From Vreelandella aquamarina (lineage in GTDB: Bacteria; Pseudomonadota; Gammaproteobacteria; Pseudomonadales; Halomonadaceae): a DNA stretch of 64,000 bases. The position numbers and the translations under genes are program-made. The stretch spans positions 62,001 to 126,000 of the forward strand of contig NZ_JABYQT010000002.1 in NCBI RefSeq assembly GCF_020075495.1. The letters are read 5' to 3'. The notes under the pieces are model-generated. The model was not told where the DNA came from. It searched no databases and saw only the letters and a list, made by a program, of their open reading frames with translations. Positions 7,961 through 16,120 of this stretch are shown here, piece after piece (within the stretch, counting starts at the first letter, position 1; every line of letters starts with the position of its first letter).

Positions 7961-8937
7961 TGAACCAACCAGCCACGATCACTCAGCAGACCGACCGTAA
8001 TAGCCGCGAGGGCCAAACCATGGAAACCAAGCAACCGGAAGTACCAGCACCCGCCAAAGGTGGTAAAGTCCCCGGACGCAAATTTAACTATTTTTCACCG
8101 CCAGATATTGCTGGCTATACCACAGAAGAAAAACTGACTCTGACTTTCGAAAAAGAGCTCAAGAGCTACCATACGCGGCGCCAAAAATTAACGGAGGCAT
8201 GCAGCGAGCTTGACCGGCTCAAAAAAACGCTCAGTGCCTTGGAACAGCAGGAAAAAGCGGCAGATGGAGAGTGGAAGCTTAGCTTTGTCAAAGGATTCGG
8301 TAAGCAGAGCAAATCGGTACGTGAAAAAATCAAGCAGAAAACCCAAACGAAGCTTGAGGCAGAGCAAATTCGAGAAATGATCCTACTGCTTGAGCCTCAA
8401 ACACAGTGGCTGAAAATGCATACTTACCAGACGCGTAAATCGTTGGTGGAGTGCAAAAGCCGCTTGCTGGAATTATCGGCACACAATCGGCTTATCTCGG
8501 CCATAGATGAACTGTCCCAAAACACAGACTGCATGGCCAAGCTAGCTGAAGTGGTGCCTAGTCTATTAGACCGCATCGCCACTGATACCTGTAACGATCA
8601 CGGCCTTATGGCTACCCTGGGTATAGATGCCAGTATGCAGAAGGGGCAAGGGTACTTAGCAGTACTGTCTAGAGATGACACGGTGCATTTGAGTCGTGAA
8701 ATAAACAAGCGGCAGATGTCAGCGCTTGGTGAGCTTTTCCTAAGCCGTATACCAATCAATAAGAAAAGAATGACCATTCCAGGTACAGAGGTGCCTGAAC
8801 GCCTAGCGTATGAAGACTATGACGATGGTGGCCATTACTCACCTATCCGCTTCCCCCAGGAGCTAAAGGCGCTCGAAGCCCAGATGGGTTACGTACCAAG
8901 CATGGAAGAGCTGGATAGCGACGATAACGCCGCCTAG
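7960..8937 (+). CDS. Unknown coiled-coil protein of the satellite
   Basis: 325 residues from ATG 7960, which has GGAGGG 4 bases upstream; ATG 7900 and 7948 are alternatives. After a polar Gln/Lys-rich start there is a motif GRKFNYFSPPDIAGYT, then a charged helical stretch (about 60-155) with heptad-like spacing typical of a coiled coil, then a mixed domain. No family recognised. It is the last gene before a strong terminator and the cos-like region. P4 has its virion-redirecting genes in its late module, so a packaging or capsid role is conceivable, but nothing in the sequence proves it. Confidence 0.7.
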   Translation: MNQPATITQQTDRNSREGQTMETKQPEVPAPAKGGKVPGRKFNYFSPPDIAGYTTEEKLTLTFEKELKSYHTRRQKLTEACSELDRLKKTLSALEQQEKAADGEWKLSFVKGFGKQSKSVREKIKQKTQTKLEAEQIREMILLLEPQTQWLKMHTYQTRKSLVECKSRLLELSAHNRLISAIDELSQNTDCMAKLAEVVPSLLDRIATDTCNDHGLMATLGIDASMQKGQGYLAVLSRDDTVHLSREINKRQMSALGELFLSRIPINKKRMTIPGTEVPERLAYEDYDDGGHYSPIRFPQELKALEAQMGYVPSMEELDSDDNAA

Positions 8938-8958
8938 CTCGATCACGCTTCTACAGAC

Positions 8959-8985
8959 AAAGCCCCGCCTTTTGTGCGGGGCTTT
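8959..8985 (+). terminator. Rho-independent terminator after the 325-aa gene
   Basis: AAAGCCCCGC (8959-8968) pairs perfectly with GCGGGGCTTT (8976-8985) around a 7-base loop, followed by CTCGTT. The symmetrical A/T flanks would allow function in both directions. Confidence 0.85.
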
Positions 8986-9078
8986 CTCGTTGCAAGCATG
9001 AATAGGGTCTACTGTGGCACACAGTGGCCTTCAACAGTGGTTGCCAGGGGCTAGGCCCCGCAGTCCGCCGCGACCCAC

Positions 9079-9107
9079 GGCGCGCTATCGACACCCCGCC
9101 CCGCCCG
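9079..9107 (-). other. cos-like site of P2/P4 type (candidate)
   Basis: Read on the minus strand, 9105 downward gives GGCGGGGCGGGG, seven further bases, then a base and GCGCGC (9085-9080). From memory the P2 left end reads GGCGAGGCGGGG, seven bases completing the 19-nt cohesive end, then T and GCGCGC. The two agree in 11 of 12 bases and again in the GCGCGC at the same spacing. The site lies in the 583-base gene-free stretch 8986-9568, in a GC-rich block (about 9040-9170) with no believable gene. An alternative reading is a conserved non-coding block of other function. Confidence 0.45.
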
Positions 9108-9190
9108 CGCGCTAAATGTAGTGGTTTTTATGCACCCCTGCGCCCGCCGCCAAGCCATGCCATTGCTGGTCTGGCTGGTGGAAAATGGGT

Positions 9191-9230
9191 GCATGAAAAT
9201 CATGCGAATTCATGCGGAGTTATGCAGTTT
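9191..9230. repeat. Four degenerate 10-bp tandem units
   Basis: Consecutive 10-mers GCATGAAAAT, CATGCGAATT, CATGCGGAGT, TATGCAGTTT share ATG followed by C or A at exactly one helical turn spacing. This could be a set of binding sites beside the cos-like block. The remainder of the gap to 9568 is AT-rich and holds no gene. Confidence 0.4.
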
Positions 9231-9479
9231 TCACGAATAGAATGGGGAGCAATAATCTAAAGCTGGGCTATTGGCTGGCCGATAGCTAAATAGTACATTC
9301 CTGACAATACCCTGTAGAGCCAAAGCCTTCCACAAAGACATGGAGTAAAATGATCTAAAGTCGCAGCTAAACGGGTTGCGCAGGTGTAAAGAAATGGGCA
9401 ATACTGCTAAATATAATTAAAGATATGGCCGGTAGTTCGATTGTTATCTATGCGCAAAGAATTATTGGGTTGTACACGA

Positions 9480-9495
9480 CACATAACGCTATGTG
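9480..9495. promoter_or_regulatory. Palindrome upstream of the cargo genes
   Basis: CACATA-ACGC-TATGTG, a perfect 6-bp inverted repeat about 75 bases before the 9569 start and followed by AT-rich sequence suitable for a promoter. Candidate operator for the cargo transcription unit. Confidence 0.35.
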
Positions 9496-9568
9496 GACAA
9501 AAATTGTATAAAAAAGTTTGATTGGATAACGAGTGGTGTATCTAGTTTATATCTAAATAAGGTGTTAT

Positions 9569-10336
9569 ATGGATATTGAATTTATTCAGTGGGTGGTTTC
9601 TGGCGGGGTTGGAGGAGCGATAATATCATTTGCTTTAAAAATTTGGTTTGAAACAAGGATAAAAAATAGTATTAAGCTTGAATATGATACTAGGTTGCTT
9701 GAATTAAAAAATGAGTTGGAAAAAGAAAGCTCAGCATTATCTGTTATTCAAAATCATTATCGTGCAACTAATTCAGTTGGCCATGAAAAAGTGCTTGAGT
9801 CATTAGAGGCTCTTTGGATTGGCATGGTTAACATTAAGAAAAATATGCCTCCAGTTTTAAGTTTTATAGATGTGCTCCTTGAAAAAGACTTTGGAAAAAA
9901 ACTGGGGTGTCACGAACATAAGAATTTTGCCGATATTACTGATGCCGACATTATGAAGATGTTTTCAGGAGAGCTTGAAAACGTAAAACAGTATAGACTT
10001 TTTTCTGGTGAGCTAATTTACTCTTACTTTGCTTCATACCAAAGACTTGTTGCTAGAATTTCATTGGTTATAAAAACAGGAAGAGAAGATAAAGATGTTC
10101 CTCTTTGGTGGAAGGATGGGATTTGCAGGAGTGTAATTTTTTCAGTTTGTAGTAAAGAGGAGGTTGTAGAGTTTGATAAGCTGGAATATCAAAGGATGGG
10201 ATGGTTGCTTAATCTAATTGAGCAAAAATTTTTATTTAATGCAAATCAAATTATTTCAGGCGAAGTTAGTATTGACAATGCTTTTGAGCAGTCAAATCGT
10301 ATTATGCAAAAATATAATAGTGAGCCGCTTAAGTAG
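9569..10336 (+). CDS. Membrane-anchored hypothetical protein, AT-rich cargo
   Basis: 255 residues. One N-terminal membrane segment (about 7-27: QWVVSGGVGGAIISFALKIW) is followed by a basic stop-transfer region and a long helical charged cytoplasmic part (KLEYDTRLLELKNELEKES), then a globular domain with several Trp/Cys. AAGG lies upstream of ATG 9569. No family recognised; the one-membrane-helix plus coiled-coil architecture is common among accessory defence proteins. Base composition is strikingly AT-rich compared with all neighbours, indicating recent transfer. It precedes the OLD/UvrD pair by 80 bases, so it may be a third component or an unrelated cargo gene. Confidence 0.7.
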   Translation: MDIEFIQWVVSGGVGGAIISFALKIWFETRIKNSIKLEYDTRLLELKNELEKESSALSVIQNHYRATNSVGHEKVLESLEALWIGMVNIKKNMPPVLSFIDVLLEKDFGKKLGCHEHKNFADITDADIMKMFSGELENVKQYRLFSGELIYSYFASYQRLVARISLVIKTGREDKDVPLWWKDGICRSVIFSVCSKEEVVEFDKLEYQRMGWLLNLIEQKFLFNANQIISGEVSIDNAFEQSNRIMQKYNSEPLK

Positions 10337-10416
10337 TGTGTGCTAATAGAGTGTTTTAGTATTCAAGTCGCGATTAAATAGATGTTAATTAGATAAGCTT
10401 TGGAGAAGGATAGAGA

Positions 10417-12150
10417 ATGGCCCGCATTCGTCACTTAAGAATTTGTAATTTTCGTTCGATACAGTCGCTCGAATGGATACCTTCTAACGGTGTAAATTGC
10501 CTCATCGGCCCAGGTGACAGTGGCAAGTCGACCATTCTTGATGCCATAGACTTATGTTTAGGGGCGCGAAGGAACGTGCTTTTTAAAGATACGGACTTCT
10601 TCAGCTTGGACGTTAACCAAAGCATATTGATTGACGTCACGCTCGGCGCACTACCTGATGTGTTGAATAATATCGATATTTATGGAGATTTTCTTCGAGG
10701 TTTTAGCGCTATTACAGGGCTTATCGAAGACGAACCACGCGCAGATATAGAAACCGTTTTAACGCTTAGGCTCCAGGTCAATGCCGATCTTGAGCCGAGT
10801 TGGACGCTCTATTCTGATCGAGCGGCTCAACAACAACTGGAACGCTCTTTAGCCTGGAAAGACCGAAAGCTTATAGTGCCAGCTCGAATCGGAACCTATG
10901 CACATACAAACCTTTCTTGGTCTAAGGGCTCTGTACTGAATAGGCTAACAGAAGAACGCCCAGAACTCGGCTCCGAGCTGGCTAATGCGGCCCGCGCCGC
11001 CCGTGCCACCTTCGGAGCACAGGCTGGTCCTCAATTAGCGCAAACTCTGCAATTGGTTACTAAGACGGCTACCTACTTAGGAGTACCTGTTGGCGAGAAC
11101 GCTCAGGCGTTACTTGATTCTCACTCAGTCTCGATTGGTGATAGTGCTATTGCGCTTCACGATGATACTGGCATTCCTCTAAGATCATTAGGCACTGGGT
11201 CTGGACGACTGCTTGTCGCGGGATTACAAAGATCTGCGGCTGCAGCCGCTACGGTCGCCTTGGTAGATGAGGTTGAATATGGCCTTGAGCCGCACCGACT
11301 AATGCGGCTGCTCGATTCGCTTGGTGCTAAGGAACCTGCTGAGCCGCTTCAAGTTTTTATGACAACGCACTCACCTGTTACATTAAAAGAGCTTGCTAGT
11401 AACCAGCTGTTCATTGTACGTAAAAAATTAGGGGTTCATACGGTTAAATGTGCCGGTGCTGGAGATGGTGTGCAGGGAACATTACGTAAGGCGCCAGAAG
11501 CGTTTCTTTCAAAGTCTGTAATTGTTTGTGAGGGGGCTAGTGAAGTTGGGTTCACTCGTGGAATAGATCAATGGTGGGTTAAATGTGGTGCCATTTCGTT
11601 TCTTTCTAAAGGAGGCTCATATGTCGATTCAGGAGGAGGAAATCCTGATCAATGTTTTTCCCGTGGTGAGGAGTTTTTAAAGTTAGGTTATCGCGTTTTA
11701 GTCTTTATTGATGCGGATAAGCCTATTCTAACTGAGGGGTTAATAGAGAAGTTTGTCGATGCAGGCGGTGAATATATAATTTGGCGAGACGGTTTAGCAA
11801 TTGAGGATGAACTATTTAGAAGTTTAAGTGATAAAGGTGTTGAAGGATTACTAATTAAAGCGGCTGAATTTGTAGGCCGTGAGCTCATTTCTGAGCAAAT
11901 TGGATCTAAATCTAATGGAAGGTTCAATTTAGAAGATATAGAAATTTTAAAACTTATCAGCGGATTTGAACCCGAAGTCCGACAATTGTTAGGTGTCACT
12001 TCGCGTAATAATAAGAATGCATGGTTTAAATCAGTTGGCAGATTTCAAGAAATTACTAGAGATATTGTTGGTCCTGATCTTCCAAACGCAGAGCAGGGTT
12101 TTAAGGATATTATTGAAAAACTCTGGAGGTGGACGAATGCTTCCACCTGA
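10417..12150 (+). CDS. gajA: OLD-family ATPase/TOPRIM nuclease, GajA-like
   Basis: 577 residues, matching the roughly 578 of GajA. The N-terminal ABC-type ATPase has Walker A GPGDSGKST (31-39), a signature-like LGTGSGRLLVAGL, Walker B VALVDEVEYGLEP (about 280-292) and a switch histidine in MTTHSP. The C-terminal TOPRIM nuclease has VCEGASE (about 370) and VFIDAD (about 430). GGAGAAGG precedes ATG 10417. The next gene is a UvrD-like helicase overlapping by 14 bases, the two-gene layout of Gabija, in which GajA nicks DNA when nucleotide levels drop during phage infection. A class 2 OLD system outside Gabija is the main alternative. Codon use drifts to AT-rich in the 3' third. Confidence 0.8.
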   Translation: MARIRHLRICNFRSIQSLEWIPSNGVNCLIGPGDSGKSTILDAIDLCLGARRNVLFKDTDFFSLDVNQSILIDVTLGALPDVLNNIDIYGDFLRGFSAITGLIEDEPRADIETVLTLRLQVNADLEPSWTLYSDRAAQQQLERSLAWKDRKLIVPARIGTYAHTNLSWSKGSVLNRLTEERPELGSELANAARAARATFGAQAGPQLAQTLQLVTKTATYLGVPVGENAQALLDSHSVSIGDSAIALHDDTGIPLRSLGTGSGRLLVAGLQRSAAAAATVALVDEVEYGLEPHRLMRLLDSLGAKEPAEPLQVFMTTHSPVTLKELASNQLFIVRKKLGVHTVKCAGAGDGVQGTLRKAPEAFLSKSVIVCEGASEVGFTRGIDQWWVKCGAISFLSKGGSYVDSGGGNPDQCFSRGEEFLKLGYRVLVFIDADKPILTEGLIEKFVDAGGEYIIWRDGLAIEDELFRSLSDKGVEGLLIKAAEFVGRELISEQIGSKSNGRFNLEDIEILKLISGFEPEVRQLLGVTSRNNKNAWFKSVGRFQEITRDIVGPDLPNAEQGFKDIIEKLWRWTNAST

Positions 12151-13561
12151 AATCGATATTTTTCAATCCCGCTTAGGCTCTATTACTGCACCCGCTGGAT
12201 GCGGAAAAACTCAGCTAATCGCTGACTCGCTTTCTCGGCATACCGGAACAAAACCAATATTGGTATTGACGCACACAAATGCGGGTGTCGGTGCACTGCG
12301 CACTAAGCTACAGCGCTCAGGTGTTTCTGCTTCCAATTACAAGGTATTGACTATAGACGGTTTAGCGATGGGGCTTGCGTCCAAATTTCCCCTACGCACG
12401 GCTTTAGACCGTGAAGTTCTGAAATTGACCAACCCGAATGCTGATTACCCGGCTATCCGCAGTGCCGTACAAGAGCTTTTAGAGGCTGGCCACATTAGTG
12501 ATTCTATATCCTCGACATATTCAGGCCTAATAGTCGATGAGTATCAGGACTGTAATACTACGCAGCACACCATAATCTGTTCAATTTCACAGACGCTGCC
12601 TACTTGCGTTCTTGGTGACCCCATGCAGGCAATATTTGGCTTTCGCGATCCACTGGTTCATTGGGAACGTGAGGCTCAAGTATCGTTCCCGCCCATCGGC
12701 ACACTGCGAACACCTTGGCGATGGCGACTCGCAGGCATGGACGCACTTGGCGACTGGCTACTTCAAGCCCGGGAATCGTTGCAAGCTGGTCAACCTGTGG
12801 ATTTACGTGCAGCAACAGAGGGTGTCCAGTGGGTTCAGCTAACGCAAGGTATGGAACTGCATCAGCGACTACAGGCTGCTAGGACTGAAGCTCCAAATCG
12901 AGACGGTCGAGTTTTAGTGATTGGTGACTCTATGAACGTCAATAGCCGCCATCAGCTAACAATGAAGACGCCGGGCGCTACTTCCGTTGAGGCGGTAGAT
13001 CTGAAAGACATGGTGAACTTCGCCCGCAACTTTGATTTGAGGAGTCCTATAGCGCTGCGGCAAATTGCTGAGTTTGCAACTTCATTAATGACTGGAGTAG
13101 GTACTGCAAAATTACTCGCGCGAGTTGAAACAATACGAGGAGGCCGGTCTCGCACCCCCGTAACTCCTGCTGAAGCCGCAGCTGTAAATTTTATGGTGGC
13201 TCCTAGCCATGCGGCCTTAATCAATCTGCTACAGTCTCTTGCCAACCAGCGTGGTACACGTGTTTACCGACCGGAAGTACTGCATTGCTGTATCTCTGCG
13301 TTGAGATTGGCCGGGGGGAAAGACGGGTTCATTGGTGCGGCGATTCAGGCTCGTGAGCGAAACCGACATATGGGGAGGCCATTGGGCCGTCGGGCCGTTG
13401 GAAGCACTCTCCTTCTAAAAGGGCTTGAGGCTGACGTCGTGGTAATTCTTGAACCTGAGCGGATGACCGCGCAACACCTCTATGTGGCTCTCACTCGTGG
13501 CGCAAGCCAGGTTGTGATCTGCTCATCGACACCTTTGCTAACGCCTGCTAGGGGCCGCTAG
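12137..13561 (+). CDS. gajB: UvrD/PcrA-like superfamily 1 helicase, GajB-like
   Basis: 474 residues from ATG 12137, which follows GGAGGTGG; the frame is open back to 11993 inside the nuclease gene but that part is not believed. Walker A APAGCGKTQ (18-26), Walker B/motif II VDEYQDCN (about 133), motif III GDPMQAIFGF, and a C-terminal LLLKGLEADVVVILEP plus LYVALTRGASQVVI are all UvrD motifs. It is shorter than chromosomal UvrD and near the size of GajB. Overlap with the nuclease gene supports joint function in phage defence. Confidence 0.8.
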   Translation: MLPPEIDIFQSRLGSITAPAGCGKTQLIADSLSRHTGTKPILVLTHTNAGVGALRTKLQRSGVSASNYKVLTIDGLAMGLASKFPLRTALDREVLKLTNPNADYPAIRSAVQELLEAGHISDSISSTYSGLIVDEYQDCNTTQHTIICSISQTLPTCVLGDPMQAIFGFRDPLVHWEREAQVSFPPIGTLRTPWRWRLAGMDALGDWLLQARESLQAGQPVDLRAATEGVQWVQLTQGMELHQRLQAARTEAPNRDGRVLVIGDSMNVNSRHQLTMKTPGATSVEAVDLKDMVNFARNFDLRSPIALRQIAEFATSLMTGVGTAKLLARVETIRGGRSRTPVTPAEAAAVNFMVAPSHAALINLLQSLANQRGTRVYRPEVLHCCISALRLAGGKDGFIGAAIQARERNRHMGRPLGRRAVGSTLLLKGLEADVVVILEPERMTAQHLYVALTRGASQVVICSSTPLLTPARGR

Positions 13562-13680
13562 CTATTTTCAGCGTGTAAACTGGATGAGGAGAAAAGGTGG
13601 AGGTATACTTAATGGTATATTCTAATATTTAATTTTAAATTTTTTTATTATTTATCAGGTTGTTATAAGAAGAAAATGGA

Positions 13681-13690
13681 TCCTGCCAGG
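13681..13690 (+). other. Candidate attR
   Basis: TCCTGCCAGG repeats tRNA bases 861-870 and sits exactly where AT-rich cargo gives way to GC-rich chromosome. The following bases (ACC) do not continue the tRNA end (GACGCCA), so the repeat is short or decayed. The 187-base gap 13562-13748 is otherwise AT-rich without a gene. Confidence 0.35.
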
Positions 13691-13748
13691 ACCTTTACCT
13701 TCAACGCCTCAGTCAATCACGAACCCGCCACTACTGCTCATAGCCCCA

Positions 13749-14375
13749 TCAACCAGGAATCAGCAACCTCAAACCCAGCCCCACAAAAATAGTGCCGGCA
13801 ACGCGGTCAAGGATCACGCTGGCCTTGGGCTGCCTGGTGAGCCATTGGCCAACAGCGCCGGAAAAGTAGCCCAGCAAAGAGAACAGTACGGCGGCCTGGA
13901 GGGTGAAGGTCAGGCCTAATCCAGCCAGCTGCATGGGAACCTGGCCATGGGTGGCGACCACGAATTGCGGGAGAAAGGAGAGGAAGAAGAGCACTACCTT
14001 GGGGTTGATGGCGTTGGCGATGCAGCCTTTGAGGAACAGGCTGCTCAACGCGCTTTCTGCTGTTCCCACGCTTTTCACTCCTGCTGAACCGCTGCTGCGC
14101 CAGGCGTTGACCCCCAGCCAGACCAGATACAGCCCGCCCACGGTTTTCAGCAGCGTGAAGGCGGCAGGAGAGGCTGCAATCAGCGCGCTGACGCCGACCA
14201 CGGCCAGGAGCGTGTGGCTCAAACAGCCTGCCGCACAGCCCAGGCCAAAGGCGATTCCCTGCTTGCGTCCGTTGGATATCCCCATGCCTAGCACCATCAG
14301 GTTGTCGGGACCAGGTGTGGCGGTGATGAGAAGCGCCGCTACAAGAAATCCTGAGAATTGTTCCAGCGTTAACAT
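13749..14375 (-). CDS. LysE/RhtB-family amino acid exporter
   Basis: 208 residues with six membrane segments. The family's TPGPDNLMVLGMGISNGRKQGI is at the N-terminus, GLYLVWLGVNAWRS in the middle, and FLKGCIANAINPKVVLFFLSFLPQF in the second half. It is expected to export amino acids or homoserine lactone-like compounds from the cytoplasm. ATG 14375 (MLTLEQF) is chosen because AAGGAAAA lies just upstream; the frame opens at 14414. It lies downstream of a LysR regulator in the same direction. Confidence 0.9.
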   Translation of the reverse strand: MLTLEQFSGFLVAALLITATPGPDNLMVLGMGISNGRKQGIAFGLGCAAGCLSHTLLAVVGVSALIAASPAAFTLLKTVGGLYLVWLGVNAWRSSGSAGVKSVGTAESALSSLFLKGCIANAINPKVVLFFLSFLPQFVVATHGQVPMQLAGLGLTFTLQAAVLFSLLGYFSGAVGQWLTRQPKASVILDRVAGTIFVGLGLRLLIPG

Positions 14376-14447
14376 CCGTTTTCCTTTACGTGAGGAGAGG
14401 GCTTGTTGATGCACTAAAGGGCATAGGCGAGTTTGAGCCGCCGGGTG

Positions 14448-15392
14448 TCAAGCGTCGTTGGCCAAGCCGCTGGGGCTCAGGAACTGCGAGCCTCGGCAGT
14501 GCTGGTAGACGAAGTGGCGGAACCACTGTTGTTCCGGTGAGGTGTGAGTGCGCCGGTGCCACGCCACCCAGTAGCGGAAGCGGTGATCGAGAAACGTCAG
14601 CGAGCGCCAGGTCACGTTCGCCTGCTCGGTCCATGTCTGGGCAATGTGTTCAGGTAGTACCAGCAGCATGTCGCTACCCTGCAAGGCGGTCATCGCGGCG
14701 GAGTAATAGGGCACCGTCAGCCTCAATTCACGCGCCAGGCCTTTCTTGTGCAGGTAAGCATCGACAAAGCTGTCCTTGTCGCCTCCGGCGCTGATCTTCA
14801 TATGGGGCCAGCCCAGAAACTGGTCGAGCGTTAGGTGTTTAGCGGCTGCCAGCGGGTGATCCACGCGCATGCAGCAAACGGCAAAATCCTCACCGATCAC
14901 CCGGCCATGGATATCGTCAGGCGCGTCCTCGACCATGCTGGTAATCAGATCGACAGAGCCACTGACGAGCCAGTCGAAGCGATGGGCCTGCCAGGAGACG
15001 AAATCGATACTCACACCGGGCGCGGTTGAGGCCAGGTCTTCAAGCAGGCTTGGCAGTATGTATTGGGCTACATGGTCAGAGCCTGCCAGGGTGAAACGGC
15101 GCCGGCACTCCTGTGGCAGAAAATCCGGTGCAGCACTGATGCGCTGAAGCTGCTCGATCACGGCCTGCATCGGCGCTACCAGTGCCTGCGCGCGCTCGGT
15201 CAGCACATACTCGCGGCCCTGGCGCACCATCAAGGGGTCGTCCAGCGCCTTGCGAAACTGTGTCAGGCTACGGCTCAGGGTCGATTGGCTAGTGCCCAGG
15301 CGTCGTGCTGCATGGCTTAAATTACGCACCTCCAGAATCGTGACCAGCGTGGTGAGCTGAGCGATGCTCAGGTTCTTGAAGGCCGAATTCAT
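14448..15392 (-). CDS. LysR-family transcriptional regulator
   Basis: 314 residues. The N-terminal winged helix (about 10-70: LTTLVTILEVRNLSHAARRL, TSQSTLSRSLTQFRKAL) is followed by a periplasmic-binding-like effector domain (LAGSDHVAQYILPSLLEDL...). Its start overlaps the stop of the upstream B3/4 gene by 4 bases (ATGA). It probably controls the downstream exporter or this short operon; the effector is unknown. Confidence 0.92.
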   Translation of the reverse strand: MNSAFKNLSIAQLTTLVTILEVRNLSHAARRLGTSQSTLSRSLTQFRKALDDPLMVRQGREYVLTERAQALVAPMQAVIEQLQRISAAPDFLPQECRRRFTLAGSDHVAQYILPSLLEDLASTAPGVSIDFVSWQAHRFDWLVSGSVDLITSMVEDAPDDIHGRVIGEDFAVCCMRVDHPLAAAKHLTLDQFLGWPHMKISAGGDKDSFVDAYLHKKGLARELRLTVPYYSAAMTALQGSDMLLVLPEHIAQTWTEQANVTWRSLTFLDHRFRYWVAWHRRTHTSPEQQWFRHFVYQHCRGSQFLSPSGLANDA

Positions 15393-16120
15393 GAAACGTC
15401 TTGATCGATCTGAAACACGGCACTTGGGCGCGTGGCGTCAAGCACGGCGTGACCAACGCATGTGCCGCCACAATAGCGCTCCACCAGCTCGATGGCATCC
15501 GCAATCGCGGCGGTTACCTGCTCTTCGCTCGTGGGGGGGAGCCCGTCGATATCGAAAAATACCGCTGAGGTAGTAGGCAGTGTGCGGGTATCGCCCGCCT
15601 GTCGCCAGGTCCAGCGCCGAGTCAGTACGCGAGCGCCTTCGGCCAGCACGATCTCGCCAGGGGGAATGGTTTGCGTTTCTTCACCGACGTTCGGCAGAAA
15701 CCGGTCGTGTTCGTTCGCTTCGCGCAATTCGATAGCGGCGGCGTCTACGCCGATTGGGTGCACCCCGGCTGGCAGAATATAACGCAGTGAAAGCAGGTTG
15801 CCGATATCAACGAGCGGGTTGATGTCTGGAAGGTTGTTGGGCTTGAGTACGCGACGGGTCAGCGCCTCGATGGAACTGCGGTGCTCGGAAGGCTTGGCAC
15901 CAAACTGGCGGTAAGCATCACGCCAGGCCGCTATTTCTGGAACCTCGGCGGGATTGCCGGATATCCGGGTTCGCAAGAGCTGTTCACTTTCGCGAAGGAG
16001 CTGTGTCAATGGCGGATGGGGTCGAGAGTTGTCCAGGCCCGAAAAAGCCACTACGCCACGGCGGTATGCAGGATGAGCGGTAAAGATGTCAGGGCTGATC
16101 AGGTAGGAAATGGTGCGCAC
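15389..16120 (-). CDS. B3/4 (tRNA-synthetase-like) domain protein
   Basis: 243 residues from GTG 16120, which has GGAG 5 bases upstream and gives the usual VRTISYLISPDIF start; ATG 16204 in the same frame is an alternative with no ribosome site. The body matches the B3/B4 domain of phenylalanyl-tRNA synthetase beta found as a free-standing protein (WRDAYRQFGAKPSEHRSSIEAL, LPDINPLVDIGNLLSLRYILPAG, IVLAEGARVLTRRWTWRQ). These proteins are thought to recognise amino acids or tRNA; function is not settled. Coupled to the lysR gene. Confidence 0.8.
   Translation of the reverse strand: MRTISYLISPDIFTAHPAYRRGVVAFSGLDNSRPHPPLTQLLRESEQLLRTRISGNPAEVPEIAAWRDAYRQFGAKPSEHRSSIEALTRRVLKPNNLPDINPLVDIGNLLSLRYILPAGVHPIGVDAAAIELREANEHDRFLPNVGEETQTIPPGEIVLAEGARVLTRRWTWRQAGDTRTLPTTSAVFFDIDGLPPTSEEQVTAAIADAIELVERYCGGTCVGHAVLDATRPSAVFQIDQDVS

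Larger units (their letters stand above)
861..13690 (+). mobile_element. P4-like phage satellite / integrated element with defence cargo
   Basis: About 12.8 kb lying between tRNA-Arg(CCT) and a weak repeat of its 3' end. Seen in order: tyrosine integrase, double Ogr/Delta-type zinc-finger protein, AlpA, C4-like leader RNA, small coupled ORFs, TOPRIM primase, DUF927 helicase, hexamer array, unknown gene, cos-like site, then AT-rich cargo with an OLD nuclease and a UvrD helicase. There are no capsid, tail or terminase genes, which fits a satellite that borrows a helper's virion. Integrase next to a tRNA, own replication genes and about 12 kb size match P4-like elements. The right border is the least certain part. 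Confidence 0.75.

Noticed and set aside
9024-9260. 78-codon ORF in the cos-like block
   Set aside because: No ribosome site, Arg/Pro-rich product dictated by GC-rich structured DNA; better seen as a conserved non-coding block.
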